64,000 bases of DNA from Polytrichum commune (Eukaryota; Streptophyta; Polytrichopsida; Polytrichales; Polytrichaceae). Under the pieces are notes generated by a model that was not told the DNA's origin, searched no databases, and worked only from the letters and a program-made list of their open reading frames with translations. How positions within the stretch are numbered: position 1 is the first letter of the stretch; each line of letters begins with the position of its first letter. The position numbers were made by a program, and so were the translations under genes. The DNA lies in contig OX485804.1 of NCBI GenBank assembly GCA_950295325.1, forward strand, positions 26,226,001 through 26,290,000, read 5' to 3'. Below are positions 1 through 19,991 of this stretch, in pieces.

Positions 1-670
1 AATTCCTTTGTGGGAAAATGGAACTAAGTACCCGTTCCTATATGCTAACCCTTCACATTACATGTATTCTGCAAGTGATGTTTCTTGTTCAGTTTCTTCA
101 GTTATGTTTCTCAATTCCGAGGATGTCAATTAGTTTAAAGGTTGCATGTATTGTTGTACTAACCAACCTCTGAAAATGTATGTCCACTCTTTTGGATCCA
201 TACATTTTTCAAAGGTTACATCCTTGGCTCCAAGATGATGGGGGTTTGGTAAGGTTCAAATCCTTCCAAGGATACTTGGGATTTCTTTCAACACAAAAAC
301 ACCCCCTGAAAAGCATGACACCAATTTTCTTTTATAAAAAAAAAAAAAGAAAAAAAAATCCGATGTACTATACAGAACTTCAAAAACATAATGAAGTAAA
401 ATTTAGGAACTAGGAAAAATACTGAATGGTAAAGGTAAATCTTGGAATTTGACTGAGGAAAAAAACTGGCTTTTGGTACAGTAGCTTTCGAGTAAAAAGA
501 AAAAGAAAATCCGAATCTCTTTACAAAAGGTAGAAAATGTGCCGATTTTTGTATAGAACTCCCCGGATTGTGGTCCTAATCCCTTTGGAACATGGCCCAC
601 ATGGTGACCAATGATGATATTTAAGATTCTCAGACACAACTTTTTATGGAAAAGGGAAAACTAGGAGAGC
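1..670. other. Left-edge stretch without recognisable gene
   Basis: I see no conserved coding sequence here. The stretch is AT-rich with an A-run near 337-358. It contains one SINE-like segment, listed separately. The short reading frames on both strands match no family I know. Confidence 0.5.
228..290 (+). repeat. SINE-like segment with Pol III B-box-like motif
   Basis: The segment holds GGTTCAAATCC, a match to the Pol III B box (GGTTCRANNCC), framed by CCTTGG and CCAAGG. A similar segment lies at 6748-6800, with GGTTCAATTCC in the same relative place and the same framing words. Two related copies with a B box suggest the head of a tRNA-derived SINE. There is no cloverleaf, so this is not a tRNA gene. 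The A box is weak and no SINE tail was defined. Confidence 0.35.
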
Positions 671-1237
671 ATGTGCTACTCATCGGATAGAACGGTGCCG
701 ACACTAAGCATGACATTACGATGTGCCCCTCAAATGACTTTAAAATGGAGCATGGGATTCGATTCCAAGATGAACCTGAATGCTATGGTAGATGGCCGTA
801 GGGATGTCCACCTCTACGATCGAAAAGTGGAAGCGTGCAAAAATCTGCCGGTGCCCAATATTTAGCGCCATCTTGTTTAACAAAATAATCAACAATTGAT
901 AGCTAGCAAGCATGCGCTCCAACTTGTCCGGGTGATAGTCACATGCACTGCGACAGAGTTTGTGTTCACGAGAACGAGGTGACTTGCGCAGGATTCCAAA
1001 CAACACGCGACTCTTGGCAAACTGGAGATACTCCATCACCCGAACGGAGGCATGGAAGCCATCGTAGTTTGGTCCCGGAGGCCGAAACAACTCCACGTTG
1101 AAGACGTACACCTTGGTCCCAGTGTGCTTCCCTTCCAAGCCTCGTGGTGACGCGGTCAACGAATTCGAGAGCTGCCACAGTGAGTTGAATATAAAACAAG
1201 CCCGAGTTCAGTTCCCAAATCCGGTTGGTGTGCACAC

Positions 1238-1467
1238 CACTGCTCGGGAAGAACCGGCGGTTGGTTGATTACAGATGAACCGGTTGAGTTTGAGAAATAA
1301 GCGGTTGAAGTTGGAGACTTCAGGACAATTACCGATCATTTTCGAGGAATCTAGAGAATGTACCTCACATGAATGGAAGCGACACCGGAAGATGTCAACA
1401 TGTAACCGGCTGGATTTAGAATCACTAGGATCTTGACCGACTATGCCCAAAAACTTCCCGGGCACTG
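1238..1467. mobile_element. hAT-type MITE (family 1) inside the GT77 pseudogene
   Basis: A 230-bp element with inverted ends: CACTGCTCGGGAAG at the left and, reading inward on the other strand, CAGTGCCCGGGAAG at the right. It is flanked by GTGCACAC (1230-1237) and GTGCCCAC (1468-1475), an 8-bp target duplication with one mismatch. CA..TG termini with 8-bp duplications are typical of hAT elements. It has no coding capacity. Members share the internal words ACCGGTTACATGTTGA and AACTCAACCGGTTCAT or their complements. Other copies are at 6407, 8842, 9101, 11534, 36147, 51570, 52563 and 59135. Confidence 0.85.
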
Positions 1468-1753
1468 GTGCCCACTCTGTGACCACCCTAAAGATTTGTC
1501 CACCTGAACGTCATCGAACCCGTACGCGGTGTTGTTGTCATATCCATCGGTCATGCTTTCCACATCACAGTCACGGTGCAAGAAGCTAAACGGATTTTGC
1601 AGAGAAACAACATCCACGTCGGAGAGAAGCACACTATAACCCATGACTAGAAAATCCAGCAAAAGTGCATGCTTCTCGGCATGTGGCTGTAGCATGGTTG
1701 GGTTGCGCCTGTAAAATGGAACTCTGTTTGCAACGCAATACCCGATCTGCGAC

Positions 1754-1777
1754 GTCGTCGTCGTCGTCGTCGTCGTC
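1754..1777. repeat. (GTC)8 trinucleotide tract
   Basis: Eight GTC units, read on the minus strand as an Asp run directly after VVALD of the GT77 pseudogene. RRA-family proteins have LDD at this point. The reading frame changes immediately downstream, so expansion and frame loss coincide. Confidence 0.9.
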
Positions 1778-2244
1778 TAATGCCACTACTAAGTAATTCG
1801 TCACGCCTATCCTCTGAATATTAGTAAACCACACCTTGAGGATTTCGGTGGGATACTTCTTGTCTGCAAACCCAACATTGAGCGAGCTCATTGTTCTTGG
1901 CAACACCTCGCAGCAACTTTTCAAGCTCAGGATTGATAATCACGCTGTGCATGATCGAGACGGGGGGATAATCGACTCACTTTCACCATCCCAAGAGGAC
2001 CTGCCTTTATTTACAAATGGCATGGACGCATCACATGCATGAGATCTTGATCCATCAACTCTTAATTTGCGTATTCCACGTTCTCCTGAAATCTTCTCAG
2101 TGCATAATTTTCATGTAGTAGGTTGTTGAGTTGTGTGCCCATTTTGGTAACCTTGTTGTAGTAGGAGAAGAAAGCAATGCACATTACCCCTATAGTTACT
2201 ACTAGGATCTAGATCGTTTGTTTTGAGACCCAAGTGGCCTCATC

Positions 2245-4670
2245 CTCAACCATTCTTCCCTTCTTGATAAGTTTCGCAAGCACCATTCCCGGGTACGCAA
2301 CTCCCGTATTATATGGTCCTGATTATAATCACTTATAATGCGTTTTAGTCCAATATTGAGTGATACAATTTGTTTTAATGTAGGAAACCCTTGTAGCCCT
2401 TCTAACAAGGAATCCAAAAATGTAATTATATATAGGAAATGAATATATTTTGAAGCATATAATTGCATTAAAAACCTAATTATATGATTTTTTTAATACA
2501 TGTACCATAGGTCAAACTACCCAACTTTTTGGACTTTTTAATAAAATTTTAACATTGTGAATGAATTATAATTTTAATGGGAGGCAACTATTCGTGGCTT
2601 ATAATTTTAATGGGAGGCTTAATAAATATGCAACCCAACTTTTTTTTCATCTCATTTATTTAATTTGGTCTTCACCCAACTTTTTGATCATTTTAATTTG
2701 ATATAATTTGATATAATTTTTACAAAAGCCGTCCTCTAAGCCGTTTTAAGTACGATGCCCCCTGCGTATAATATGGGAGTTGCATACCCGGGGCACCATT
2801 TTCAAACATTTGTTTCTTGGACACGCCCTTTGGGCAATCGGAAATGCATCTTTCATAGCATATAGCCATGAATGTGATCTATGTATAAAAATGAATTAAA
2901 AGTGCATAGGAAATCAAATTACTTAAATAAAAAAGTTTTTTTTAAATATTATACAAATATTCTTATCTTTTAGCTCCATTTCTTATTCAACATAATCACT
3001 GGTACACTATTTTCTATATTTAGAGATATTGTTTAATTAGCACAAATAAGAAAATAATGGAACCTCCAATTAGTGGTATTATGTGGAAGGTTAGTGAGAA
3101 ACTAGTAGTAATAATACTAATAAGATCAATCCAAAGCTTCATATTCATATAATTGATAATGATCTTATTTGGATATATATGTGGTTATAACATTTTGCAT
3201 TTTCGAATTGAAGTAAGTATATTATATGTATCTTGGGTAATATTATGATGCTATGTCAAATGTTATATTACATATAATATTGTTTCAACACACCAAGAGC
3301 ACCCTAGATACTATATTTAATTATTTTACAAATTTAATCCATTACTAATACATTAGACCCTATATTTCATCACACAAAGTTCCTACATTTTATGTTAATG
3401 CACCACCTCCTACCCCCCTCCGTCGGGGGGAACATGATACCATAATAAAAGTTACTATGGGTGGGGGGGCAAGCCCGAGTAGTATGTGTACTTGTGGGTG
3501 TTCAATGCCACTACTTATACTTCTAAGATTTGCATACACAAAAATCTCTATGGCTTAGCAAATCAACCAAGAGAAGTGAGGAAAAATTTGATTTGAAATT
3601 GGACCCCGAATGAAATTCTTTTGCAATTTCTTGACTTGTAGATTGTGTGGTTCTTTAGACGGCAACATAAACTAGTCCATAGTGAGTGGAGAGCAAGCTC
3701 AATGAGGTCCACCATGCTTTGGAGTTGGATATGATTAGCTTGTGGTAAGTGCAGATGTTATGTTGTCAAGTTCTAGTTATCCAAATCCTTTCACAAACGC
3801 CTAATATGTGCAGATTAGAGTCTATCCAACTTCATTTAAACTCTTTCTGGCAGCACAACATTGTTAACATGTAGCCATGAGCCTACAAACTAATGCACGG
3901 TGGTCAATTTGGATTTTGCATGGACGCTTGTGGATCAACGGTTGTGCACCTCAAATTGTGAGTGAGGTGGGCAATGGTGGGTTGTAGAGCGGTATGAGAA
4001 GGTTGCAGTGTGTTTTCAAGATGCCACCACAACATTAAGCCATCAAGAGTTCATTTTAATTTCTTTATTTCGGACATGATGCTCTACACATGGCTAATTA
4101 TCTTGTTGCATGTTGATAGTGACCAAGGCCCACCACTTAAGACCTAGTTATACACCAAATTATCCATGAACCAAAGGCACTCTCCTTAGTGTTGAGCCCA
4201 ACCACTCTGTTACAATACGCAGATTTTCACTTTTTTTTACAATACACAATATTATGATGTTTCCACGTTGGTCGCTCCCCCACCATAGATTCTAGTACGA
4301 ATAAGGACAAACCCACTCAAACGTAAAGGGAATCTGGTGGGGTAGGGTTCGTATGTGCCAACTAGCTACTACTATCTTTCTCAAATCCGGGCCCACCTAC
4401 TAACCTCCTCCTCCCGGTTACCAAGGATGGAGTTCTAAACCATCATTGGTCCTCCAGTCTTAATCCCTTCGATGACCGGTACTTGTAAGTTAAAGATTCT
4501 TTAGTGGGTGCATGGAAGTCTACTGGCCTGTGTCCGCGGCCTTCCACATTCTAACATACCACCATAATGTGATCAGACGACGACTTGTACATAACTACAT
4601 GCAAACACCTCCAACCCACTATTATCTAGAATCTAATGGGCGAGTGGCCTACATGAAAACTCATCCTTCA
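2245..4670. other. AT-rich intergenic stretch, no gene seen
   Basis: No reading frame of note and no recognised element. The part from 2480 to 3400 is strongly AT-rich. From about 3440 on the sequence is more mixed. A short piece at 4620-4700 resembles 37600-37700 (TCTAGTGGGAATGTGG-like words followed by GGCCTA-TG-GAAAACT), so it is repetitive in part. Confidence 0.4.
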
Positions 4671-4677
4671 TAAGCTT

Positions 4678-5490
4678 GGTGAGGGCCCAACTGAAATACT
4701 CAAACATGTAGGCTTGTGCTTCTTATGATAGGAGATAGCCTTTTAATATATCGACGAATGCTTGCTATTTCCTAGGTCCATCTTGCAGCGAGGTAAATAA
4801 AGACTAGTAATGAATTATCCCTCCCAAGGTCATGGTGCATTAATTCCAGTTGGGTCTGATTAGAATCGATTGAGATCTGTATCGCTAGTTCCAAGACAAC
4901 GTAATTTCCGTGTTGTAATGTACTTGATCGCACTTTCACCCTAGATAAGGTTGATGAGGGCCCGACCTAAAGAGGCAAACTTATATGGAATAATCCTTGA
5001 AGACGATTGGAGTACTAGTTGCTACCGACCTTAGGTCCAAACTTTAATAAGTAAAATAAAGTCTAATAGAGACTTCCTTGTCATACGATTGTGGATGATT
5101 CCTTTTCAATTGGGTCCCCATTAAACTAAGTCAAGATCTCCGTTAGTAATTCTAAAGTCGAATAAGCTTGAGAACTTGGTTTCCGTGTTTGTAGTATCTT
5201 TGATTGGGTTATGATCTTGGGGGTAACTTTAAGAGCAAGACATCCAACCCTAACCCCTCTTATTATAGGCAATAGCCCACCGAGAGGATGGACCGGCTTG
5301 TACCAACCTTAGGTCTACCCTTACGAGGTAACTCTACTAAAGACTTACCCTTTGTAGGTCTAAAGTTAATCCATTCCAATCAGGTCCCATGATTAGACTA
5401 AGTCAAGACTTGTGATACTAATCCCAAAGTTGAATTAGCTAGAAGTTAGCGTAATATCCGTGCTGCAAATAAGCTAGACATGTGTTATTT
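4678..5490. repeat. Decayed tandem repeat, about 270-bp unit, three units
   Basis: Three successive diverged units begin near 4678, 4952 and 5217. Each has GGTGAGGGCCC-like sequence, then (T/C)TAGGTCCA- or TAGGTCTA-type sequence (4775, 5030, 5303), then TTGGGTC..GATTAGA and TTCCGTGTTGTA-like words (for example 4908, 5183). The flanks of the hAT MITE at 6407-7321 (GAGGATGG before it, CTACCGACCTGAGGTCCACC after it) match part of the same unit, so a further copy was probably interrupted there. Confidence 0.55.
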
Positions 5491-5619
5491 GAGTACTTTT
5501 CTCTTTGCACCCACTTCTTGTATGATATGAACCACGCAATTACTGTGAGATGATTAGCAAATGCAAATCGTGTTCGTAGTCGTTTGCCTCATCATTTTTG
5601 GAATATATATGAATATTTG

Positions 5620-5797
5620 GATCATTATTAGAGTGAAGATTCTTGAACTCATTAAGTGCTCATACACGTGTGCTCAATCGTACTAGAATGGTTACCATAT
5701 TTTCAACATGTAATCCAATCTCTTTAAAATGCATGTCTTTTTGGTGTATGTTCTTAGATCCACATCTAACCAATACCACTCAATCATAGATGTACAT
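5620..5797. repeat. Dispersed repeat family R, partial copy
   Basis: Carries the family words AGTGAAGATTCTTG, GTAATCCAATCTCTTT and TTCTTAGATCCACATCTAACC. Copies occur at 28100, 43640 and 49795 in this orientation and at 50830, 51160, 58675 and 61090 in the other. No terminal repeats or coding capacity were found, so the class is unknown. Confidence 0.5.
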
Positions 5798-6041
5798 GGA
5801 GAAAGGGAATTATTGTATACAAATGTACCTCTCATTTCATCCAACACAAAAGTTTTGAAATAGTGTGCAACCTAGAGGTCACTCTATTTAGTTGCTTTGA
5901 CACCGGAATTAGCTTCGAAGATTCCTAATTAATGTAGTCGGGTTCATTTGAAATGTAGTCGGCAACAAACCTATAAGGAGTCAACGTTTTGTGTTGATTG
6001 GATGAGAGGTGTACTTGCAGACAATAATTCCCTCTCTTTGG
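5798..6041. mobile_element. Family 2 MITE, copy A
   Basis: About 245 bp with inverted ends: GGGAATTATTGTATAC..ACCTCTCAT..CCAACAC on the left and its near-complement (GTTGATTGGATGAGAGGTGTAC..AATAATTCCCTCTC) on the right. No clean target duplication was seen for this copy. The family has full copies at 18778, 30864 and 48463 and single ends at 34450 and 37423. Confidence 0.75.
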
Positions 6042-6406
6042 TGTCTAGATTATTGATGTGTTGGAAATAGGCGCGTCATAACGTTATTAAGCAACTACAT
6101 GATGGCCTCTTTCCAAAGAAAGTAGTTGTGATTGAAAAAACATGATAATTTATAGTTGCTTGTTGCAAAGTTCATAATACACATAATGAGTGGTCCCCAT
6201 AAATAAAGAATCCCGAAATGAAAGGAAAATCATGCTCATGCGATATCATACACAATCCCACAAAACATAGCCAAAGAGACGTATGATGTTATGTCTACCT
6301 TACAGTTAGATCAATGATCGCCCAAAGTAAAGAACCAGACATATAGCCCTAGGAATCCTCCTAAAAGAAGTACATAACATGACCCTTTTTGAGGATGGGA
6401 ATAGCT

Positions 6407-7321
6407 CAATGAATGGGGAGAACCGACCTATGTTCGGGGAAAACCGACGGCTAGTTCATTATCAGCCGATGGATTTCCCCTCATGGCCGGTCCAAATTTC
6501 CAACCATCGGATGGCAATCCGACTGTAATTTCAATCCTCCGGCAATTAGCCGATGGACCAGAAAATGTCCCGGAAATGTAGCCGATTCTTCTTGTAAGTT
6601 ACTGGATTTCAGCCGGAAGCATCCAGAGCGCTATTTGCCTGGGGCATCTCATGATGCACTTGAGGAAGTACCCTAAACCTTAAACTTTTTGAATTATGCA
6701 ACCTTTCCATGACCAAATCCAATTGCTTCTATGAAGAATTGGGGGACCCTTGGCCTTCAAGCGGTGAAGGCATTGCTAGGTTCAATTCCTGCCAAGGATA
6801 TTAACTCTTCAAATTTAAAGTTTTGAACATGCCTTTCTTTTCACTTATTCAAAATTTTGTACTAAGAAATGATTTCTAATAACTTTTCATACATTTTTTA
6901 AACAATTAGTGCCGATATAAATTCCATTTAATTGGATATTGGCCAACGAAAATATGAAAATATAGGCAATTGGCCGATTGATTTTACAAAAGACCGGCTG
7001 TTGCTGATGTAAATTGGGAAAAATCCGACCCTTCGTAGCAACTACCGGCAATTAGCCACTAAGGCTTCAAAAATTCCCGAACTCTGGAACCAACCACTAG
7101 TTACAGATGAACTGGTTAAGCTTGAGAAGTAGCCGGTTGAAGTTCAAGACTTGAGGAAACTTTTACTTACTCATCCATCTAACTTAGAGGAATTATGAAA
7201 TGGCACCTCAAATTAATTAAGAAAATATGTGAACGAGGTCAACATGTCACCAGCTGGACTTGGAAACACTACAGTAGCTAGGATCTCGACCGATTATGTC
7301 CAAAAATCTCTCTGAACACTG
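6407..7321. mobile_element. hAT-type MITE (family 1) interrupted by a second element
   Basis: The outer element starts CAATGAATGGGGAGAACC and ends in the complement of CAGTGTTCAGAGAGA, with the family interior at 7095-7321. It is flanked by a perfect 8-bp target duplication, GAATAGCT at 6399-6406 and 7322-7329. A 659-bp element at 6428-7086 sits 21 bp inside its left end. Without the insertion and the inner duplication the element is about 248 bp, close to the other copies. Confidence 0.85.
6428..7086. mobile_element. Inner 659-bp hAT-type nonautonomous element
   Basis: Ends are CTATGTTCGGGG on the left and CAGAGTTCGGG read inward from the right. The flanks GAACCGAC (6420-6427) and GAACCAAC (7087-7094) form an 8-bp target duplication with one mismatch. 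The terminal parts are rich in CCGAT/GCCGG words. The middle (6640-6890) differs in composition and contains the SINE-like segment 6748-6800, so the element may have gained or captured it. No transposase sequence is visible. Confidence 0.75.
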
Positions 7322-7329
7322 GAATAGCT

Positions 7330-8833
7330 TCTACCGACCTGAGGTCCACCTTTCAAGAAAAGACTACGTAGCCAATCAGGCCCACCCACCTGGCACGTAC
7401 GCACATTGCAATGTGCCTACGTGGCATCCTCACGTTGCCTAGCTGGGAAAAGGACCTTCAAAGCAGTCGGGTTGAAAGGCTCCTTCAAGATACGGAAAAG
7501 TAAAGGAAGGAGCCACCTCCCCTATATATTATTAACTTATCCTGTCTTTCTACTACTAGACTCTAGACTCACGATAAAAATCTACTCCCCTAAGCCTTAG
7601 AGGTTGGCGGTTGATTCATCCCAACTTGATTTCATCGGACTAATTCGGGGTCTCTGATGTTGATTTTTATGTTACATATGTTCAAATGAAATATAATGCA
7701 TGAGCTATAATGGGTTGCTAACATTTTCATCGTCAACTTAATTACTTGAGTGTCACGAATCCTTGATCTTGATTGATTACCTGAGTCAAGATCGTGTTGT
7801 TTTTGCGAACGCTACGTATGCATGTGATCATAACTTGGAAAATATTGAATATTGTCCAATCCTTGTGAGCGGATTTTGTCTAGTTTTATCATGCAAACAT
7901 AGTATTGTCGAGACCTCGGCAACAGGTATGCTAACCGTGTTCTAGAAATGGGTAGTGTAGGTGAGCTAGCGTAATTAGGGTAACCATGAATTTGGGTAAT
8001 GTAGATTCAATCTTGATGGATACGGAAATAGTCCATTATTCTTGAGTGTTGCAATTTTCATCCCTCGTCTAGTGTGGCCCCATGAGAAGCTTAACAATGT
8101 TACACAAGATTGTAGTTCCAAGGAAGACTTGAGCAAGCTAGTACAGACGATGTGACTCACTATGTATATCAATCAGATTGATATAGTATATCCAGTCATG
8201 TCTTTTCCCCCTTACAAACACAACAATGTAAACAATGCAACTTCTTGGAACATAGTAAACAAAGCAAGTATACAACGTGCACCGAAGTTGTGAATTTGAC
8301 TCCATTGTGGCCTTATCGTGAGCACTTCCAACTCCACATACAATTATGGCCGTTAGATTGGCATTCCATGAATATTGTCAAGTCAAATCAAGAATGCCAC
8401 CCTCTCTAGCTACCACCTACCACCTAGCGATTGCAACGCAATCATGTGGGCCAATGATCAATAGTTCAAAGCACACTAAATCATGTTGTTGTTGTTTTTT
8501 TTTGTTTTGTTTAAAAAAATATAATTCATTTTATTATTTTCATTTTCATTCAAAAAATAAGATAGTTTCTCAAATGAGATGTGGAGATTTATAGGTTGAA
8601 GCCTGCCCAATCTACTCAAATTTCGTTTATGAGCACCTACCATGGACAATGCAGTTATAAATCAGCCCCTATAAAACTTGTCGGTCGGACATTCCTCCTC
8701 ATTTACCCTCTGACCCCGATTTGGTTATTATTCTAATATAAAAATAGAAACCCCTGGGCTCTACATAGCACTCCGCGTTTCACCCCTCCCCCTTGGTAAT
8801 TAAGTAAGTTAAGGTGTCAATGCTTCCCAAACA
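7330..8833. other. Intergenic stretch, no gene seen
   Basis: No conserved reading frame. The words TTCCAACTCCACATACAA at 8327-8344 match the start of dispersed family R (28100, 43640), so a short head of that repeat lies here. A long T/A-rich patch is at 8487-8560. Confidence 0.4.
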
Positions 8834-8841
8834 TCACCATG

Positions 8842-9434
8842 TAGTGTCCGGGAGCCAGTTTTGGGGCATAATCAGTTGAGATCCCAGTGGTTCCAAGTCC
8901 AGCATCTTTTGGGTTTCTCTTCATTAATTTTGCGGCATCATACAGTATTCTCTAAAACCCTCTAAAGCGATGGGCAGGTGTTCTGAAGTCTCGAGGCTTG
9001 AACTGGGTATTCCTCAAACTCAACCGGCTCATCTGCAACTTAACTTAGCGGCCGGCTCTTTTATTTTTATTTAAGTTTTAGAAGGTCGAAAGGCCAACGC
9101 CAGTGATCGGGGAGATTTTTGGGCATAATCGGTTGAGATCCATGTGTTTGCAAGTCCAACCGGTTACATGTTGACATCCTCCGGTTTTCCTTTATTAAAT
9201 TGGGGTATATTTTTATAAATTCCTCTGAAATGATCGGTAATTTTCCTGCAGTCTTGAACTTCAACCGGTTAATTCTCAAACTCAACCGGTTCATTTGTAA
9301 CTAACTACCGGTTCTCCCCGATCATCGGCCAACACCAAAGCACAGGAGGCAGTTGACCACATGGCAAGTTTTGTCCGTCAAGTAGAGAGGAGGTTTCACA
9401 GCCGGCCGGCCGGCTCTTCTTTTCCCATTCATTG
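8842..9434. mobile_element. hAT-type MITE (family 1), probable outer copy
   Basis: The left end TAGTGTCCGGGAGCC and the family interior (CAAACTCAACCGGCTCAT) are clear up to about 9055. A plausible right end, CCCATTCATTG, lies at 9424-9434. Flanks TCACCATG (8834-8841) and TCACCAGG (9435-9442) match at 7 of 8 positions. Another copy, 9101-9327, lies inside. About 130 bp of extra sequence around the inner copy is unexplained, so the right boundary is less certain than the left. Confidence 0.5.
9101..9327. mobile_element. hAT-type MITE (family 1), inner copy
   Basis: A 227-bp element from CAGTGATCGGGGAGATTTTT to the complement of CGATGATCGGGGAGAACC. The 8-bp flanks GCCAACGC (9093-9100) and GCCAACAC (9328-9335) differ at one base. 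It is the best-preserved copy and lies about 600 bp upstream of the predicted malic enzyme TATA box. Confidence 0.85.
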
Positions 9435-9544
9435 TCACCAGGTTCAAGCTGCAGGCGCTTGGGAGTGTTGGAGTCTGAAACAATTTCCAAAAGACAAAGT
9501 CTGCAACTGTGGTGACAGTGTACTACAAAGACGGAGCCAGAGGC

Positions 9545-9550
9545 CACGTG
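9545..9550. promoter_or_regulatory. G-box (CACGTG) upstream of the malic enzyme gene
   Basis: CCACGTGTC lies about 390 bp upstream of the predicted TATA box. CACGTG is the core bound by plant bZIP and bHLH factors in light and stress responses. Position and sequence are consistent with a promoter element; function is inferred. Confidence 0.4.
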
Positions 9551-9935
9551 TCGACCAACCCAGCATCGTCTGAGGCAGTCGACCAATGGGGATGCATTCA
9601 CCAAATGGATTAAGCATATTATTTCTGTCATTCCACGGGACAGCACATAGCTTGTATTGTTACATGCCTGTGCATGGACACGTCGGCAAGCAAAAGCAGC
9701 TCATCCCACAGGAAACCCTGCCGAGATCTGTAAGGAGCTTAATAAAAAGTTTAGTACTCAGTCTGATGAGCTTCAAATCATACTAATTATGTGCCAGCAA
9801 TCCTAAGTGAGTCATTCACCAGCAAGCCACTGTGCCTTTCCCCGCCCCTTTTCCCTGCCACTGGTGGTGCTGTTGGAGTCTCATCATCCATCATGTGGAG
9901 ATCTTACCTAAGTTCCGCCCCCGCTAATTTGCTCA

Positions 9936-9943
9936 TATATATA
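9936..9943 (+). promoter_or_regulatory. TATA box of the malic enzyme gene
   Basis: TATATATA in the context CTCATATATATAGAG. A start of transcription some 25-35 bases downstream (about 9970) would give a leader near 115 nt. That leader has no ATG before the one at 10086, which supports both this promoter and that start codon. Confidence 0.6.
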
Positions 9944-10085
9944 GAGCTTGCTAGGGGGTGGATCTTCACCAAAGTTCTCAACTTAGACCCATCTGTTGCT
10001 GCTGGATCGGCTGCAGAGTGGTGGAATTTGGGGAGAGCACCATCTTTGCATCTCACTCCTCCTCCCAGACCAGGTAGGCATCACG

Positions 10086-19991
<9,906 letters not shown>

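Larger units (their letters stand above)
740..2240 (-). pseudogene. RRA-like GT77 arabinosyltransferase pseudogene, split by a MITE
   Basis: The minus strand carries, in order, a membrane-anchor-like stretch followed by a coiled-coil-like stretch (about 2240-2080), ITNYLVVALD-type sequence (GVTNYLVVALDD, ~1770-1805), the GT77 core GYSVLLSDVDVVSLQNPF (~1590-1645) with DVESMTDGYDNNTAYGF (~1515-1570), HTNRIW..NSG (~1195-1237), and the C-terminal YHPDKLERM (~910-940). This order matches RRA/XEG113-type enzymes, which add arabinose to hydroxyproline-rich proteins in the Golgi. The copy is broken: an in-frame stop near 2078, frame changes near 1890, at the (GTC)8 tract at 1754-1777 and near 1100, loss of the segment expected between YRR and GYSVLL, and a hAT-type MITE at 1238-1467. 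Removing the MITE and one target duplication rejoins SGH to TNRIW in frame, so the insertion hit a sequence still legible as coding. Family call is from recalled RRA motifs. Confidence 0.8.

Noticed and set aside
1238-9327. Recurring ~230-bp repeats considered as a CRISPR-like or satellite array
   Set aside because: Copies are dispersed, in both orientations and flanked by their own target duplications, so they are transposons.
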